DNA of 64,000 nucleotides from Crocodylus rhombifer (Eukaryota; Chordata; Crocodylia; Crocodylidae): assembly GCA_038503035.1 (NCBI GenBank), contig JAVSML010018910.1, positions 1 through 64,000 of the forward strand. The letters are read 5' to 3'. Numbering within the stretch: position 1 is the first letter of the stretch; every line of letters starts with the position of its first letter. Under the pieces are notes generated by a model. It saw only the letters and a list, made by a program, of their open reading frames with translations, was not told the DNA's origin and did no database searches. Of this stretch, positions 24,880-35,742 are shown one piece after another. The position numbers and the translations under genes are program-made.

Positions 24880-24970
24880 CTGCCATCCCGGCCCCGCGGG
24901 GGTCACATCGCAGCCCGCAGGGCTCAGAGGGACACGGACCAGACAAAGGGCGCCGCCATCTTGGGCACGG
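24880..24970 (-). other. ZBTB17: Inferred ZBTB17 exon 1 (5' UTR)
   Basis: On the minus strand the CpG island reads through a YY1 site and reaches a donor GGCAG|gtagcc after 24880. This is the best donor between the promoter motifs and the C-rich tract. The exon carries ATG GCA G directly at the donor. Joined to the next exon (CT ATG GAT) this ATG would be in frame and add three residues. The transcription start is placed near 24965-25000 from motif positions only. Confidence 0.6.
24952..24964 (-). promoter_or_regulatory. ZBTB17: YY1 site in the ZBTB17 promoter
   Basis: Plus strand GCCGCCATCTTGG; minus strand CCAAGATGGCGGC. In this orientation the motif is typical just downstream of the start site of CpG-island genes, which supports minus-strand initiation here. 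Confidence 0.75.
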
Positions 24971-24971
24971 G

Positions 24972-24999
24972 CGGAAGCGGCGTCTCAGCGGGCTTCCGG
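24972..24999 (-). promoter_or_regulatory. ZBTB17: Two ETS/GABP-type sites
   Basis: CGGAAG at 24972-24977 on the plus strand and CCGGAAG on the minus strand (24999-24993). Common in housekeeping CpG promoters. Confidence 0.6.
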
Positions 25000-25008
25000 C
25001 GCATGCGC
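24999..25008. promoter_or_regulatory. ZBTB17: NRF1 site
   Basis: Perfect palindromic GCGCATGCGC, the NRF1 consensus. A second copy is at 25052-25061. Confidence 0.75.
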
Positions 25009-25051
25009 GGCCGCCGCCGAGGGAGGCCGGGGCTGCGGTCGGGCCGGGAGT

Positions 25052-25061
25052 GCGCATGCGC
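25052..25061. promoter_or_regulatory. ZBTB17: NRF1 site (second copy)
   Basis: Second perfect GCGCATGCGC, 53 bp from the first. Confidence 0.75.
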
Positions 25062-25117
25062 GGGGGGTGCCTGCTGGATGGGCCTCCGGTCATGCCACTA
25101 GGGGCAGGGCGGGCACG

Positions 25118-25395
25118 TGTGTCTACTGCTCTGCCTTCTGCTCCCTGTCACGTGGCCCTTGCGCTAGCTGCTGCTCTGCTTTCTGCTCCCTGCTCTGCAC
25201 TCCCGGGCCACTGCCTTCTACTCCCTGCCCCAGCTGTTGCTCTGCTTTCTGCTCCCTGCCCTGTTCTCCTTGCCCTATACACTGGCCTGCCGTCTGCTCC
25301 GTCACCTGTTCCTTGCCCTATCTGCTCTTCGCTTTCTTGTCCCTCTCATGTGTTCCTTGCCCTATTTGCTGCTCTGCTTTCTGCTCCCTGCCCTG
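25118..25395. repeat. Degenerate minisatellite, unit about 34-45 bp
   Basis: Repeated phrases of the form CTGCTCTGCTTTCTGCTCCC with CTTGCCCTAT-type spacers; recognisable unit starts near 25137, 25180, 25214, 25248, 25291, 25333 and 25379. A single 26 bp identical piece recurs at 35265-35290. Open reading frames across it in both strands are a by-product of the repeat. Confidence 0.85.
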
Positions 25396-25399
25396 TTTG

Positions 25400-27460
25400 G
25401 CGGTGTGCTGCAGACAGAGGCTGCCTGTGCCACAAGTTGCCCCCCTCCACCCCTCCCCACCACACACTGTCACCTGGGAGGCTCAGTTTGCCATTTCAGG
25501 ACATGAAGCAGGGCTGGGTTGTACCCTCTAGACCGATTCCTTCAGAGATGTTCCAGGACGCACGTGTGTCGCTGGGGGTCGTACCTATACCTCCCACCTC
25601 GGCGTCACTGTGGAGCGTAGCCGACGTCAGGGTCCCCAGCCTCAAGCCCTCAGAAATCACATGTCAGATCTCAAAACGAGCTAGCCTTAAAAAACCACGT
25701 GATCTGAAAAAAATAAAGATAACCCTGGTTTCCTTTGCTTTCCCTTTTGAATTCCAGGCCTTTTCGGTGCTTTTAGATCACCTCCTCGCACTTTCCCATG
25801 CATCAAAAAGAGCTAGAAACCCCGTGGAAGGACCTCTCTGATCCTCACGTGCTTCCAGCAGCTGGGGCTTTGTGGGCAAACAGCAAATATCTATGAGACT
25901 TGGAATAAAACCTGAGATGTGATGGCAGAGGGATCTGTCCCAGGTCCCATTCAGCGTTTTTGCTATCAGGAGAGAGATTTGGAAACAAGTGTCCAAACGT
26001 GCCACGTGGCACGTGCCGTCCTGAGACACACGTGTCCTTTGAACACATGCATACACCTCCCCTGTGCCACGGAAAGAGGAACAGTAGGGAAACGTAGTTG
26101 GCACAACTGTGTAGCACGCCAGCTTATCCTATGTGTTTGGGTAAGAAACATGCTTCCTTCTGCCAACACTAAACACAGGGTTTATTTGGATGTTGTTTGG
26201 GGTTGAAAGAAAAAAAGATACATCCAGGAGCAGAACTGCTCCTCTCTTCCTGCTGGGTCTGTGCCCTGTAAACCTCAAATCCACATCAAGGGCAAAAGAG
26301 ACATTTTAAATGACCCCTGTTGTCTGTAATTAGCCGCTGGCACCCCAGGCCCTGCCAGATGTCTTTGTTGTGCGGCTTCTTTGTTTTGTGTTGAACCCCA
26401 GTGTTTCACATGGGAGCAATCACCTGGGTCGGTGTTTGCAGGATGGAAACCTTGCTGGTACTTGGTGTCTTAGGTCTGCCTGCAGAACCAGAGGTTTCAA
26501 GATGGAACAAGTTCAAAGCAAATCCCTTCTGATGGCACGTGTTTGCTTACAGGTTGGTAGGTGCTGTGCAGTCCCACCGAGAGACACCCAAAGACCTCCT
26601 ATCCTGCAAGGGATAGCAGCCGTCATGTTGGACATGGTCCCAGTAACCCGCCTTAGCGGGAATTTAGCCTGTTCGCCTATAGGAGGGAAAGGGGAAGAGA
26701 TGTAAAGAATGGTTTGATTGGATCGATTGGGACAGTCAATGCAGACCCACCTTGGCCAGATGGGACCGCTCCTGCGTAAAACGATGAACAAACACCGATT
26801 CATTTATTCCAGAAACATATAAAAGTCCATGGTTGTGCCCCCCAGGACCTTCCATCCCTGACTTCAGAGTAGCCGTCAACAAAAGGCCTTGAGAAGCCAA
26901 CTGATCTCATTACCTGGACTGTTAACGCCACTGGCCCTCAAGGTGTTGACCACCTCCCACCTCAATTGCTCCAGTCAATCCACTTCTTACCTGTCCCCTT
27001 CCCCCATCCCTTTCCCTTCTATACTGAGCCCTTTCTTTCTTCCCATCTTTTCACAGCATCTGATGAAGTAGGTTGTTGCCCAGAAAGCTCACGTCTCTTG
27101 AGTCCAGTTAGGCCCTGAGGTGCCCCCATTCTGCCTTCTTCAAGGAGAACCAAGCAAGAGATGCAGCGTTCCTGGCAGGTGTCACACCATTATTTGCAGG
27201 GGGTAATTAGGCAATCGGGTCTGGGGTGAGAGCAGTACAGGGTGGCAAATTCAGCCAAACAGAACAGAGACCAGACCATGGCCAACCCATGCAACACAGG
27301 GTCTGAACTTGGTTGGAAACACCTAGATGCTCATGGTTTAAATATCTCACCTCAAGAGGCACAGCCGGCACGCTGCGTGGACTTGTGTGCTCGCTTGTTT
27401 GCTTTCAAGTGATCAGCTCAGTCTGCAGATGTTACCAGTGAAAGATATTGCTCCACTTTC
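25400..27460. other. Intergenic, no gene recognised
   Basis: No exon-like sequence. The only recognisable item is a repeat tail at about 27055-27115 (CATCTGATGAAGTAGGTTGT, AGAAAGCTCACG). Confidence 0.5.
27055..27115 (+). repeat. Dispersed repeat tail, related to the copy near 20.6 kb
   Basis: Reads CAGCATCTGATGAAGTAGGT then GCCCAGAAAGCTCACG, the same family style as 20595-20700. Confidence 0.5.
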
Positions 27461-27469
27461 ATCATATTT

Positions 27470-27600
27470 TACCCAGAGGTGGTGGAGTCTCCATCCTTGG
27501 AGGTTTAAGGGCGGGCTGTGATGATCTAGGTGGGGCTGGTCCTGCTGGGTTGGACTCCTGAGGTCCCTTCCAACCCTCATTTTCTATGATTTTGTGATTC
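27470..27600 (+). repeat. CR1 LINE 3'-end fragment
   Basis: GTGGTGGAGTCTCCATCCTT, GGTTGGACTCCTGAGGTCCC and TTCTATGATTTTGTGATTC are characteristic of CR1 3' ends. Plus orientation. Confidence 0.9.
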
Positions 27601-27619
27601 AAAATCCTGGCAAGCCTTG

Positions 27620-27710
27620 ATCATGGAGAACAGAGTGGGAAGGGGCCGCAAAAGGTCATTTCATCCAACCCTCTGCTAAGGATAGAAAGAGCTACTGTCT
27701 CAGATCCCAA
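27620..27710 (-). repeat. CR1-like fragment, reverse orientation
   Basis: GGGAAGGGGCCGCAAAAGGT followed by CATTTCATCCAACCCTCTGC resembles the reversed CR1 3' end. It lies immediately next to the plus-oriented CR1 tail. Confidence 0.55.
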
Positions 27711-28624
27711 CCAGAGATGCTGCAGCCACAGCTACCAGAGTACTAACAATGTGCAGTTACTAACCTCTCCGGCATCGCTTCTGGTTACCTGCAAAGCCCG
27801 TGATTTAATTCATCCCCAGTGAGGCCTTGCAGAGACTGTGTCTATGCTGCAGAGTGCAAGGGAGAGGATGCAATGTTCCCCCAAATACATCAAATTCTCC
27901 AAAAGCTTTCCCTTCCCCTCGCAGCTTGTCTCATCATAGGGAGGGCTGGGCTGCTGGTGGGACAGTGGCCAGGTGACAGCCAGGCTGCCGTGCCAGTGGC
28001 TGGGCTTTGTTTTGAGGGTTAGGACATGCTAATCATGTTGATAACCTTAAGCTGCCTTGGGCTGGTTCTCAGCTTTCATTAAAGTGTCGTTGGACTGATG
28101 CCGATGGGGCTGGGAACACGCTCTGTTGTGCGTGAGCCACATCTTGCAGGCAGATGCCCCCGGTTGGCTGCTATGTAAGTGCAGGGAGAGGGGCATCTTC
28201 TGAGACCTCCGGAAGGAAGAAGTAGCATATGTGAAACCACATGCTTGAAATCCTCCTCCTGAGGCAGGCCAGGTAGGAGATGGGGCAACATGCTCTTCTT
28301 GCTGTCGGCTCTGCCGGGTGCGTAGAACTGGGTGACTCCCGTGGTGGGGCAAAGAGCCCGAGCCTTGAATTTCTTGTACTGCTATCAGCGGGGGAGTTTA
28401 GAGGTATGAAATGGCAGGATCAGGCCTGCTCAGAGCCATCTCGTTCCAGAAGGTGAAAGTCTTCAGGTCCTTGCAGTTGCAGCCAAAGATGGAAAGGGAG
28501 AACAGTGCACCCAAAGGGAAGACTTAATTAATTTGGTTGTGAGGCAGTGGCTGCGGCTGCGTTTGCTCTGAGCTTCTGACCCATTTAAAGTCAGAGCAAC
28601 ACGTTTCCCTACCTCTCAGTGCAG

Positions 28625-28822
28625 AAGGGCAGCCTGGCTCAGCGGTCGGAGCCCAGGGCAGGTTGCCAGCAACTCCTGGATACTAACCCCGGCTTTGCCG
28701 CTGGGTCCTGATGGGATGTTGAAGGAGTCTTTTCCTCGCTGTGCCTCAGTTTCCCTGTCTGTAAAAAGCAGGTAACAGTGCTAACCCACTGGGGCTGTGA
28801 GGGTTAGTTTGGTGCTGTTGAT
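28625..28822 (+). repeat. MIR-type SINE
   Basis: Starts near GCAGCCTGGCTCAGCGGTCG and contains GTGCCTCAGTTTCCCTGTCT then GTAAAAAGCAGGTAACAG. It directly abuts the CR1 element. Confidence 0.7.
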
Positions 28823-30200
28823 TTCATAGATTCGTAGACATCAGGGCTGGAAGGGACCTCGGGAGATCATCGAGTCCAGCCCCCCACCCGAAGGGCAGGA
28901 AGTCAGCTGGGGTCATAGGATCCCAGCAAGATAAGCATCCAATTTACTCTTGAAGGTGTTCAATGTAGCTGCTTGAGCCACCTCTGCTGGCAGACTGCTC
29001 CAGACCTTGGGGGCTCGGACAGTAAAGAAATTCTTCCTCATGTCCAGCCTGAAATGGTCTCGCAGTAGTTTATGACCATTTGACCACAGCATCCCTTGGG
29101 GCGCTCTGGTGAACAGATGTTCCCCCAGATCCTGGTGGTCGCCCCTGATAAACTTACAGGTGGCCATCAGATCACCCCTGAGCCTGCGCTTTTCCAGGCT
29201 AAAGAGTCCCATGGCTCTCAGCCTGTCGTCGTAAGATCTGTTTTCCTGACCTCTGATCATGCGCGTGGCTCTCCTCTGGGCTCTCCCAAGCTTCTCCACA
29301 TCCTTTTTGAATTGTGGAGCCCAAAACTGGACGCAGTACTCCAGCTGCGGCCTCACCCAGGCCGAGTACAACAGGAGAATGATGTCCTGGGATTTGCTTA
29401 AGAGGCGTCTATGGATGCAAGCCGGCATTTTGGTCGTTTTACTAGCCGCAGCATCGCATTGCAGGCTCATGTTCATCTTGTGGTCGATGATGACCCCCAA
29501 GTCCCTTTCATCCATAGTGCTAGCCAGCGTAGCACTGCCGAGCCTATAAGGATGCTGCAGGTTTTTCCTCCCAAGGTGGAGACCCTTGCATTTTTCGGTG
29601 TTAAACACCATCAGGTTCTCGTCTGCCCATTTGCTGAGCATGTCCAGGTCAGCCTGGATCACCCGCTTATCTTCTGGCGTGGATGCTTTGCCCCAAAGTT
29701 TGGTGTCATCGGCGAACTTGGCCAGTCCGCTCCTGACTTCAATGTCCACATCGTTAATGAAGATGTTGCACAATATGGGTCCAAGGACAGAGCCTTGGGG
29801 GACCCCACTGGTCACAGGGCACCACGATGAGTGACTGCCATCTATTACGACCCTCTGGGTCCGACCACGGAGCCAATTTCCCAGCCGGCGGATCGTGGTG
29901 CAGCCAAGGCCACAACTGGCCAGTTTCACCAAGAGGTGATCGCGGGATACCAGATGGAAAGCTTTTTTGAAGTCAAGATATACAACATTAATCTCTTCTC
30001 CCTTGTGCAGGTGATAGGTCACCTGGTCGTAGAAGGAAATGAGATTGGTCAAACAAGACCTACCTGCAGCAAACCCGTGCTGGCTGTCCCTTAGGATGTT
30101 GGCGTTGGTCAGTCCATTAAGGATGGCTTCTTTAATAAACTTTTCTAAGATCTCCCCCGGGATAGAAATCAGGCTGATGTAGTGCTCTGACAAGGACAAA
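28823..30200 (-). mobile_element. CR1 LINE, 5'-truncated, reverse-transcriptase frame largely open
   Basis: Minus-strand element. The 3' end carries the hallmark CTGGACTCGATGATCTCCCG and GGTCCCTTCCAGCCCTGATG and ends near ATCTATGAAATC. The coding part is open without stop from about 30200 to the stop at 28915-28913, roughly 425 codons. It shows RT motifs: ISIPGEILEKFI, HGFAAGRSCLTNLISFYDQV, VVYLDFKKAFHLVSRDHLL, SGVPQGSVLGPILCNIFIND and the catalytic FADDTK box (FADD at 29716-29705). The thumb/C-terminal part ends with SSLPAEVAQAATLNTFKSKL. The endonuclease domain and N-terminal RT are absent, as in most CR1 copies. An open frame of this length suggests a fairly recent insertion. In the same frame 30200-30445 is open by chance. 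Confidence 0.93.
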
Positions 30201-30734
30201 GTGCTGGGCGCTGTTAAACCTGCTGGAGAGGAACTTTGTGCACTGAGCGGTCCCCCTGCCCTCGAGGGATGGCACTTTTGCCCCATTTCTAACACACACC
30301 CTCTGCAGGGAACATGGGCCTGTTGGCCATGCCAACACACGTCCTGCACACGCAGACTCTCCTTTGCACTCAGGAGATGCAGGACGCAGCCGGGGGACTC
30401 CAGGCTAGCACGTATCATCCTGCTTGCAAAGTACGTGCGCAGCATCTGGCTTGCCTGCAGAGGAGAGTGTAAAACTTAACCTGCTTTTATATCTCATAGG
30501 ATTTTAATTGACATTGCAAGGCTTTCTGGGCTCTTGTGTTAGTAGGAATCAGTTGTATTTCAGTGTTGCTCTAACTCAGTCATGGTCCTAACGGCTCACT
30601 CGTTAGGCTTGGCATAGGAGGGTAGTGGTTTCCCTCCCTTATTCTAGCACCCAAAGGAGCCAGGGGACTGGTAGCCCATGCTCTCGACTTCATTAGTTCC
30701 CCAAGAGACCACTGGTAGGTCCTTTCTTTGCTCT

Positions 30735-30850
30735 GTGCCTCAGTTTCCTCCCTGTGAAATGGGGACACCGTGCAGTTGCCCTGGGTCCTCTACTGTTCAG
30801 CAATGGATACGCATAAAGTGCTTTGAGCTGTGAGGGAAGGTGCTAGCTCT
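30735..30850 (+). repeat. MIR-like SINE fragment
   Basis: CTCTGTGCCTCAGTTTCCTC, CTGTGAAATGGGGACACC, and AAGTGCTTTGAGCTGTGAGG form a typical SINE core and tail. Confidence 0.7.
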
Positions 30851-32204
30851 CTGAGAGCTGTGACTTGGTCTGCTTTTTGGCCTTGTCAAGCCCAGGATGA
30901 AGGCATCTCTGGTCTGTTTTGTCCTCCCCTTTCACAGATCATCTGCTCCAGCTTCCTCAGTGGGAGCTGCAAGTCAGAAGCCCCATTGCTTTCCGTGCTC
31001 ATTTCCACCCCTTTTCTATTTAGGTTGGTTTTTCCCTCTGGAAAAGTGCTGGAGTCAGAGTGAAAAACGAGAGCACCAGACCCATCATGCACCCGACCTT
31101 CCTCGTGAGCTGCGCCAAGGGCAGAAGGCAACTTTTGGACACGCATCCTCAGGATGGTGAAACGTGCAGGTGCCCTCCAAGCCCCACACTTGCCCCACCA
31201 CAGATGGTGACCTACCTGGTCTTCTGCCAGGACACGTCCGTGTCTGCCCTCCCAGGCATTTGGAGCAGAGGAAGCGAGGAGGAGGCTGGGGCCTGTGCCC
31301 AAGAGCAAGTCTTGTCTTCCTCCTGGCAGTGTAGCCAGGCCTCTCTGGAGGCATCTGAATCCTTCAGGGGTCCAGTCCCGACACGCCGGCCCTGCCTAAA
31401 GAGTTCTTCTGTGGTTAGCAATACACCGCGGATGTCCAAGTCCAGGTCACTGCAGGGCTCTGCTCGGTGCATGGGGAAAAGGTTTCTGAAGGCCCTGTTT
31501 GCATGCATCTTTGGGCCAGCCGCTTGTTTTTGTCCAGGCAATGGGGAAAAGGGCACGCCTTTCTAATAGGTGACATACAGTTCACCTTGGCCCTTGCCTC
31601 TAAGGTCTACTTAGACTTTAGCTTCCCTTCTGCTTCCAGTTCTGGTTCTACCCGAAACCTGCTCTAACCACTGCCCCAGGTTGTCTGTGCCCTCATCTCT
31701 GAGCTGTCACAGCACGGCTCATGGTCAAAGCTAAGAAAGGATCAGGCCCTTCCTTCACCAAGAGTAGCAGCTACTGGTTACGTGCTGTAGGATGAAGTGG
31801 CAAGGGCCACGGGTCTCTGGGCTTCATGTCACCCAGCTGGTGACAGGAGCGTCCCCTCACTGCACGGGTTAGACAGACCATTGCTGCATTGCAGGATGGC
31901 AGCTCTTATGCTACCAGCAAATGCAGGAAGATCGTTTCCCAGACCGGCCCGCAAAACAGTTTGTATCTCGATGTCTTGCACCCTGAGAGATCCCCCAGCC
32001 TCTTATAAAATGGACAGCAATCAACCCCCCCGCAACCAACCCACTGGATCCTACACACGCCCTTCCCTGCCTGAGATGTGTCTGGTCCAATGCACCAAAT
32101 GCCCTCGCGGGAACTGCGTAGGTGCAGCCAGACAGAACCGATGCACAGGAATGAAGTCCTACTCCCTCCAGTTTCTCAGCCCTACACACTGTTTTTAACC
32201 ATCG

Positions 32205-32320
32205 CTGTTCCTGCTTCTTCGCTCTGACCTGATGAAATATGCCTTGCCTGCAAAAGCTGCTCTAACTTTATCCCACCTGCGCAGTTGGCCCAATAAAAGA
32301 GACCACCCACAAAAAACCCT
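32205..32320 (+). repeat. Repeat tail ('tgatgaa ... ctaataaaaga' type)
   Basis: GACCTGATGAAATATGCCTT, GCAAAAGCTGCTCTAACTTT and GGCCCAATAAAAGAGACC resemble the tail of the dispersed family also seen near 37.4 and 45.9 kb. Confidence 0.45.
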
Positions 32321-34339
32321 CGCCTTTTGCATATGTTCCTAAAGTGCCCTGCCACGAAAATGCGGCCAGCGCTGGGGTGAAGCATACTTAACTGCACGCT
32401 GCAGCACTGTAGCAGCTATTTTCTTGCCAAAGGGCTGGTGGCTATAATGAGAGGCTGGATTATGCTTGCTCTAAGGTTGGTTTCTCTCTTGGAAGACTTG
32501 GCCCCGTCAGGTGAAGATGCGCTGGAGGTGTCACTGCTCCCATCACAGCTGAGATCAGGGGCACCTGCTGGTGTGGGAACTGCTTGTAGTTTGCTTTGAT
32601 TTCAGGATGGGATGGGTGGCCGAGAGCTGGGCCTGACAGGGCCTCGGAGCCGGCTGTCCCACGAAGTCAGCCGCCCGAGCGTGGCACAGGAAGCAGGGGC
32701 AGGTGGCACCTGGTGCAATGCTGGCGAGCGGGGAATGGGGAAGGACTGGAGGCGACTCACAGAAATAGGGTTTAAATGAAGACCATGGTCAAGTTCATGT
32801 CCGTGTTGGGGAAAAATCCCCAGTAGGCCTGCTGGGAGGTTAACCTCTGCCTCAGTTTACCAGATAGCAGCACTGATCTCCTCCTTCTCTGGAGCTATGA
32901 AACCTGGAGATGCCGAGGGCTCTGTAGATCCTCTCAGTAAAAAACCTGCTAGATGCTCTGCCTCTCGCCCCGAGGGGTCTCCATGTGCTGCGGGCCCGCT
33001 GCCACTAGATGGTACTGCTTCACCAAGCATTGGAGGGCCACTCTGCTGCTTGGGTGATGTATTTGCTTTCCCAGCTGGTGCCGGGCTGGCAAAGGGGCAG
33101 CTTTTTTTAAGGAAAATTTTAAATGTCCCAGGTCAAATTAGCCAGATCAGGTCCAAATCCATTTGAATCATTCAGGAACCCTGTGTGGCCCTGCTACCAG
33201 CAAGCATCCTTCACCCCAGCCTGGGGCGTCAGATACTTCCAAATCCTTTGGCAGGCATCAAAAGGCAGCTGTGAAGGGGTTCAGGGTTGGCTGCAGCCAG
33301 TGCCGTGCCCCGAAAACCCAGCTGGAGGCTGCAGCCACGGGTGCTCAGGGCACCCGTGGGAGTCAGGTGCTAAGCGCACACCGGGAAGGTGACCAGGGTG
33401 TGCCCAGCATGCGGGTACCATGATGCAGAGGGGACTGCGGCCTCCCTCCCCTATAGCGTGATGGGAACCAGCCCCAGAAGGCAGGGAGTAGGGCCGTGAG
33501 TTGTGTCGTAGAGCATCACCGCTACCGGACAGAGACCGCCTGCGTATGCAGCCCCGGCAGAGCTGGGCAGGACTTGCTAGCAGACATGGGGCAGAGCACC
33601 GTCCCTTGGCATGGTGTGAGCCAACCAGTGAACTATGCATTTAATTCAACAAAGATCCCAAACCAGCAAGGGTCCCTTCCAGCTCCTGTGTGCGTCACTG
33701 CCCAGCTTCCTCCTTCCCTGTCCCCTCCTGAGACCTGCCTCCTTTTCCCATCACAGGAGAGGACACAACGACCTCTGAGCTCATCAGAGAGCTTTGCAAA
33801 CAACCCTTCAGGCCTCCCAAGCTTGTGGTAACTATAAACAGCTTCCAGCCAGGACAAAATACAGGCCCCACGCACTGTTTATACGTACAGGTCCTTATTA
33901 ATCCCAGCCATTCCTCACCCCCTGGAGTCAATCCAGGGCCTGATGCAAGAGCCTCCACCTTTCCCCTTGTCAGACAGGGTCACTCGGGACCACGTCGTGT
34001 TGCAGGGGAGGTCACGGGAGCTCTGTGCATGGCTGGAGAGGAGCAGGAGATGCAGGGTTTACATTGCACAGTCTCATGCGAGGGATGACCCTGGTACCAA
34101 GCTAATAACCCTGTGCCCTTGGCCGTGCCTGGCTCTGGCACATCAGCTCTTCCTAGTCAACACCCCAATGCCGTGTCCATGGCCGTCTGGCTGTCACCAT
34201 CATCATGATGTGGTCAGGAAGGCCGTGATGAGGGGTCAGAGGGGTTTCCCCTCATCTTGAGGGTTTGAGACTAGGGAATTTGTGCAGCTCCGGGGTCTGA
34301 TGTGCTCTCCTTAGCCCCAGGCCAAACTTCACCAGGTGC

Positions 34340-34425
34340 TATATTACTTGAGCACCCGGTGGCATCTAGATATGAACTCATGAGGTCCCTTCCAGCCCTA
34401 AGATCTATGAAATCTATGGAGGGCC
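34340..34425 (+). repeat. CR1 LINE 3'-end fragment
   Basis: ATGAGGTCCCTTCCAGCCCT then AAGATCTATGAAATC. Plus orientation. Confidence 0.8.
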
Positions 34426-35264
34426 AAGGCAGGATGCATGGCCAACGTGAAGGCCAGACAGGCCTGCTCATTGCTGGGGATGGATCTTGGGCTCATAGGG
34501 CTTATAGTGGGGGGGACAGAGCCTGGCTGGCTGCAGAGCATCTCCTGGGACATGTCCGGCAGCCGACGTGAAGAGCACAGTCACTCACACCGTGCCAGGT
34601 GAGCTCGTAATAAAGGCCCCGTCTCTTGGTGTGTGCCTCCCCTGTGCCCTTGAGTGACCTTCCCGGGGTCACACTCGCCCTGGCCTTGCTCACCTGCCGG
34701 CCAGGTGGTGACATAAGTCAGGGGGCGGTTGGTTGCTGGGATAACTCCTTGTCCCTCCCGTCAGGCCGGCGAGCGGGTTTGCAGGGCATGCAGCCCCAAG
34801 CGGCGAGCAGGCGGCTCCCCGCGGCGTTGTGCTAGCATCCAGGAGGGTGCAGCCAGAGAACAAAATGCTCTCATCTCTCTGCAGTCGAGCCGACAAGGCC
34901 GGGCTGATTTATGGAGGAGGGAGGGGGAATGGATGCTGCCGGCTCGGCTCCCCGTGACGGGCTTTCGAGGGGACGTGCGCAGAGAGGAAGGCCCCGGACT
35001 TCACCTTGGCCAGACGCACAGGGCCTTACTTGCAACCGCCCTCCTGTTTTACGCCGGCATGACTTGACAGACCTCAGTAGCACCGCTCCTGATTTCCCGC
35101 CGTGGAAGCCGAGCCGGAAGCTGGCCCCGTGTCTGGGTCTCACCCCAGGACAGCGCTGTGCCTCGGGGATTAGAGCGGCGAGGGCCAACCATTTCAGGCA
35201 GGTGGGCCACAAATTAGCCCCGCATCCTTCCCGAGTGCCAATCCCATCCCCTTCCCCTGCCTGA

Positions 35265-35290
35265 GCTGCTGCTCTGCTTTCTGCTCCCTG
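35265..35290. repeat. Isolated copy of the 25.2 kb minisatellite unit
   Basis: 26 bases identical to 25167-25192 in the minisatellite beside the ZBTB17 promoter. Confidence 0.7.
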
Positions 35291-35454
35291 TCCAATGCTG
35301 TGTGAGTTAATCACAAACCTTGCCCAGCTCCTGTCTCCCTTGGAGGAGAATTTGCAGCACGAAATCAGCTCCCTAGGTGGGCAGGGATGGGTCATTTGTC
35401 TTCTTAAAGAGGCCACAGGCTGCCTGGGCTACAGAGACAGACCTTGCCTCTTTG

Positions 35455-35742
35455 CTAGTGATGCTCAACCAGGGGCCATGATGCACTGGGGGCCACGAGA
35501 TCCTTTTCCGTGGGGCTGCACGGGACTGGCACCGTGCAAACACCTACATGTGATCTGCAGGACGGACCTGGAGATTTCAGCTAGGAATCGGCAGCATCGC
35601 CCTGCTAGGGTCTCTCTCTCTGAGCTCTTTGCACTGGAAGAATCACTCCAGTATTTTTCCGTAGTCAAGAAACGAGGGGCAGCCAAGAGCCAGCATTTTC
35701 TGAGCGGGGTCCCACGTCTCACAAGGTTGAGCAGCCCTGCTG
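35455..35742. mobile_element. Possible hAT-like non-autonomous element
   Basis: Left end CTAGTGATGCTCAACCAGG and right end AAGGTTGAGCAGCCCTGCTG are inverted copies sharing a TGCTCAACC core, as in hAT/Charlie-type ends. No convincing 8 bp target duplication is visible, so the call is tentative. Confidence 0.45.

Larger units (their letters stand above)
24250..25100. promoter_or_regulatory. ZBTB17: CpG-rich island over the ZBTB17 first exon and promoter
   Basis: GC-rich, CpG-rich sequence in an otherwise ordinary region, spanning the inferred first exon. It is interrupted by long C homopolymers at 24650-24775. Boundaries are judged by eye. Confidence 0.75.
30201..35260. other. Intergenic, no gene recognised
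   Basis: Apart from the repeats listed separately I see no conserved coding segment. SRARP sits between ZBTB17 and HSPB7 in mammals; no counterpart could be identified. Confidence 0.5.

Noticed and set aside
23990..25531. 513-codon plus-strand open frame across the CpG island
   Set aside because: It runs through a GC-rich, stop-poor promoter, a C-homopolymer block and a minisatellite. The translation is low-complexity Pro/Gly with no family resemblance and no splice or conservation support.
25123..25841. Repetitive peptides (LLSAPCP on plus, REQKAEQQL on minus) from the 25.2 kb region
   Set aside because: Both come from the same minisatellite read in two frames; no sign of a gene.
30201..30445. 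Upstream extension of the CR1 reading frame
   Set aside because: The frame is open by chance; the sequence has no RT or endonuclease similarity and the RT homology starts near 30200.
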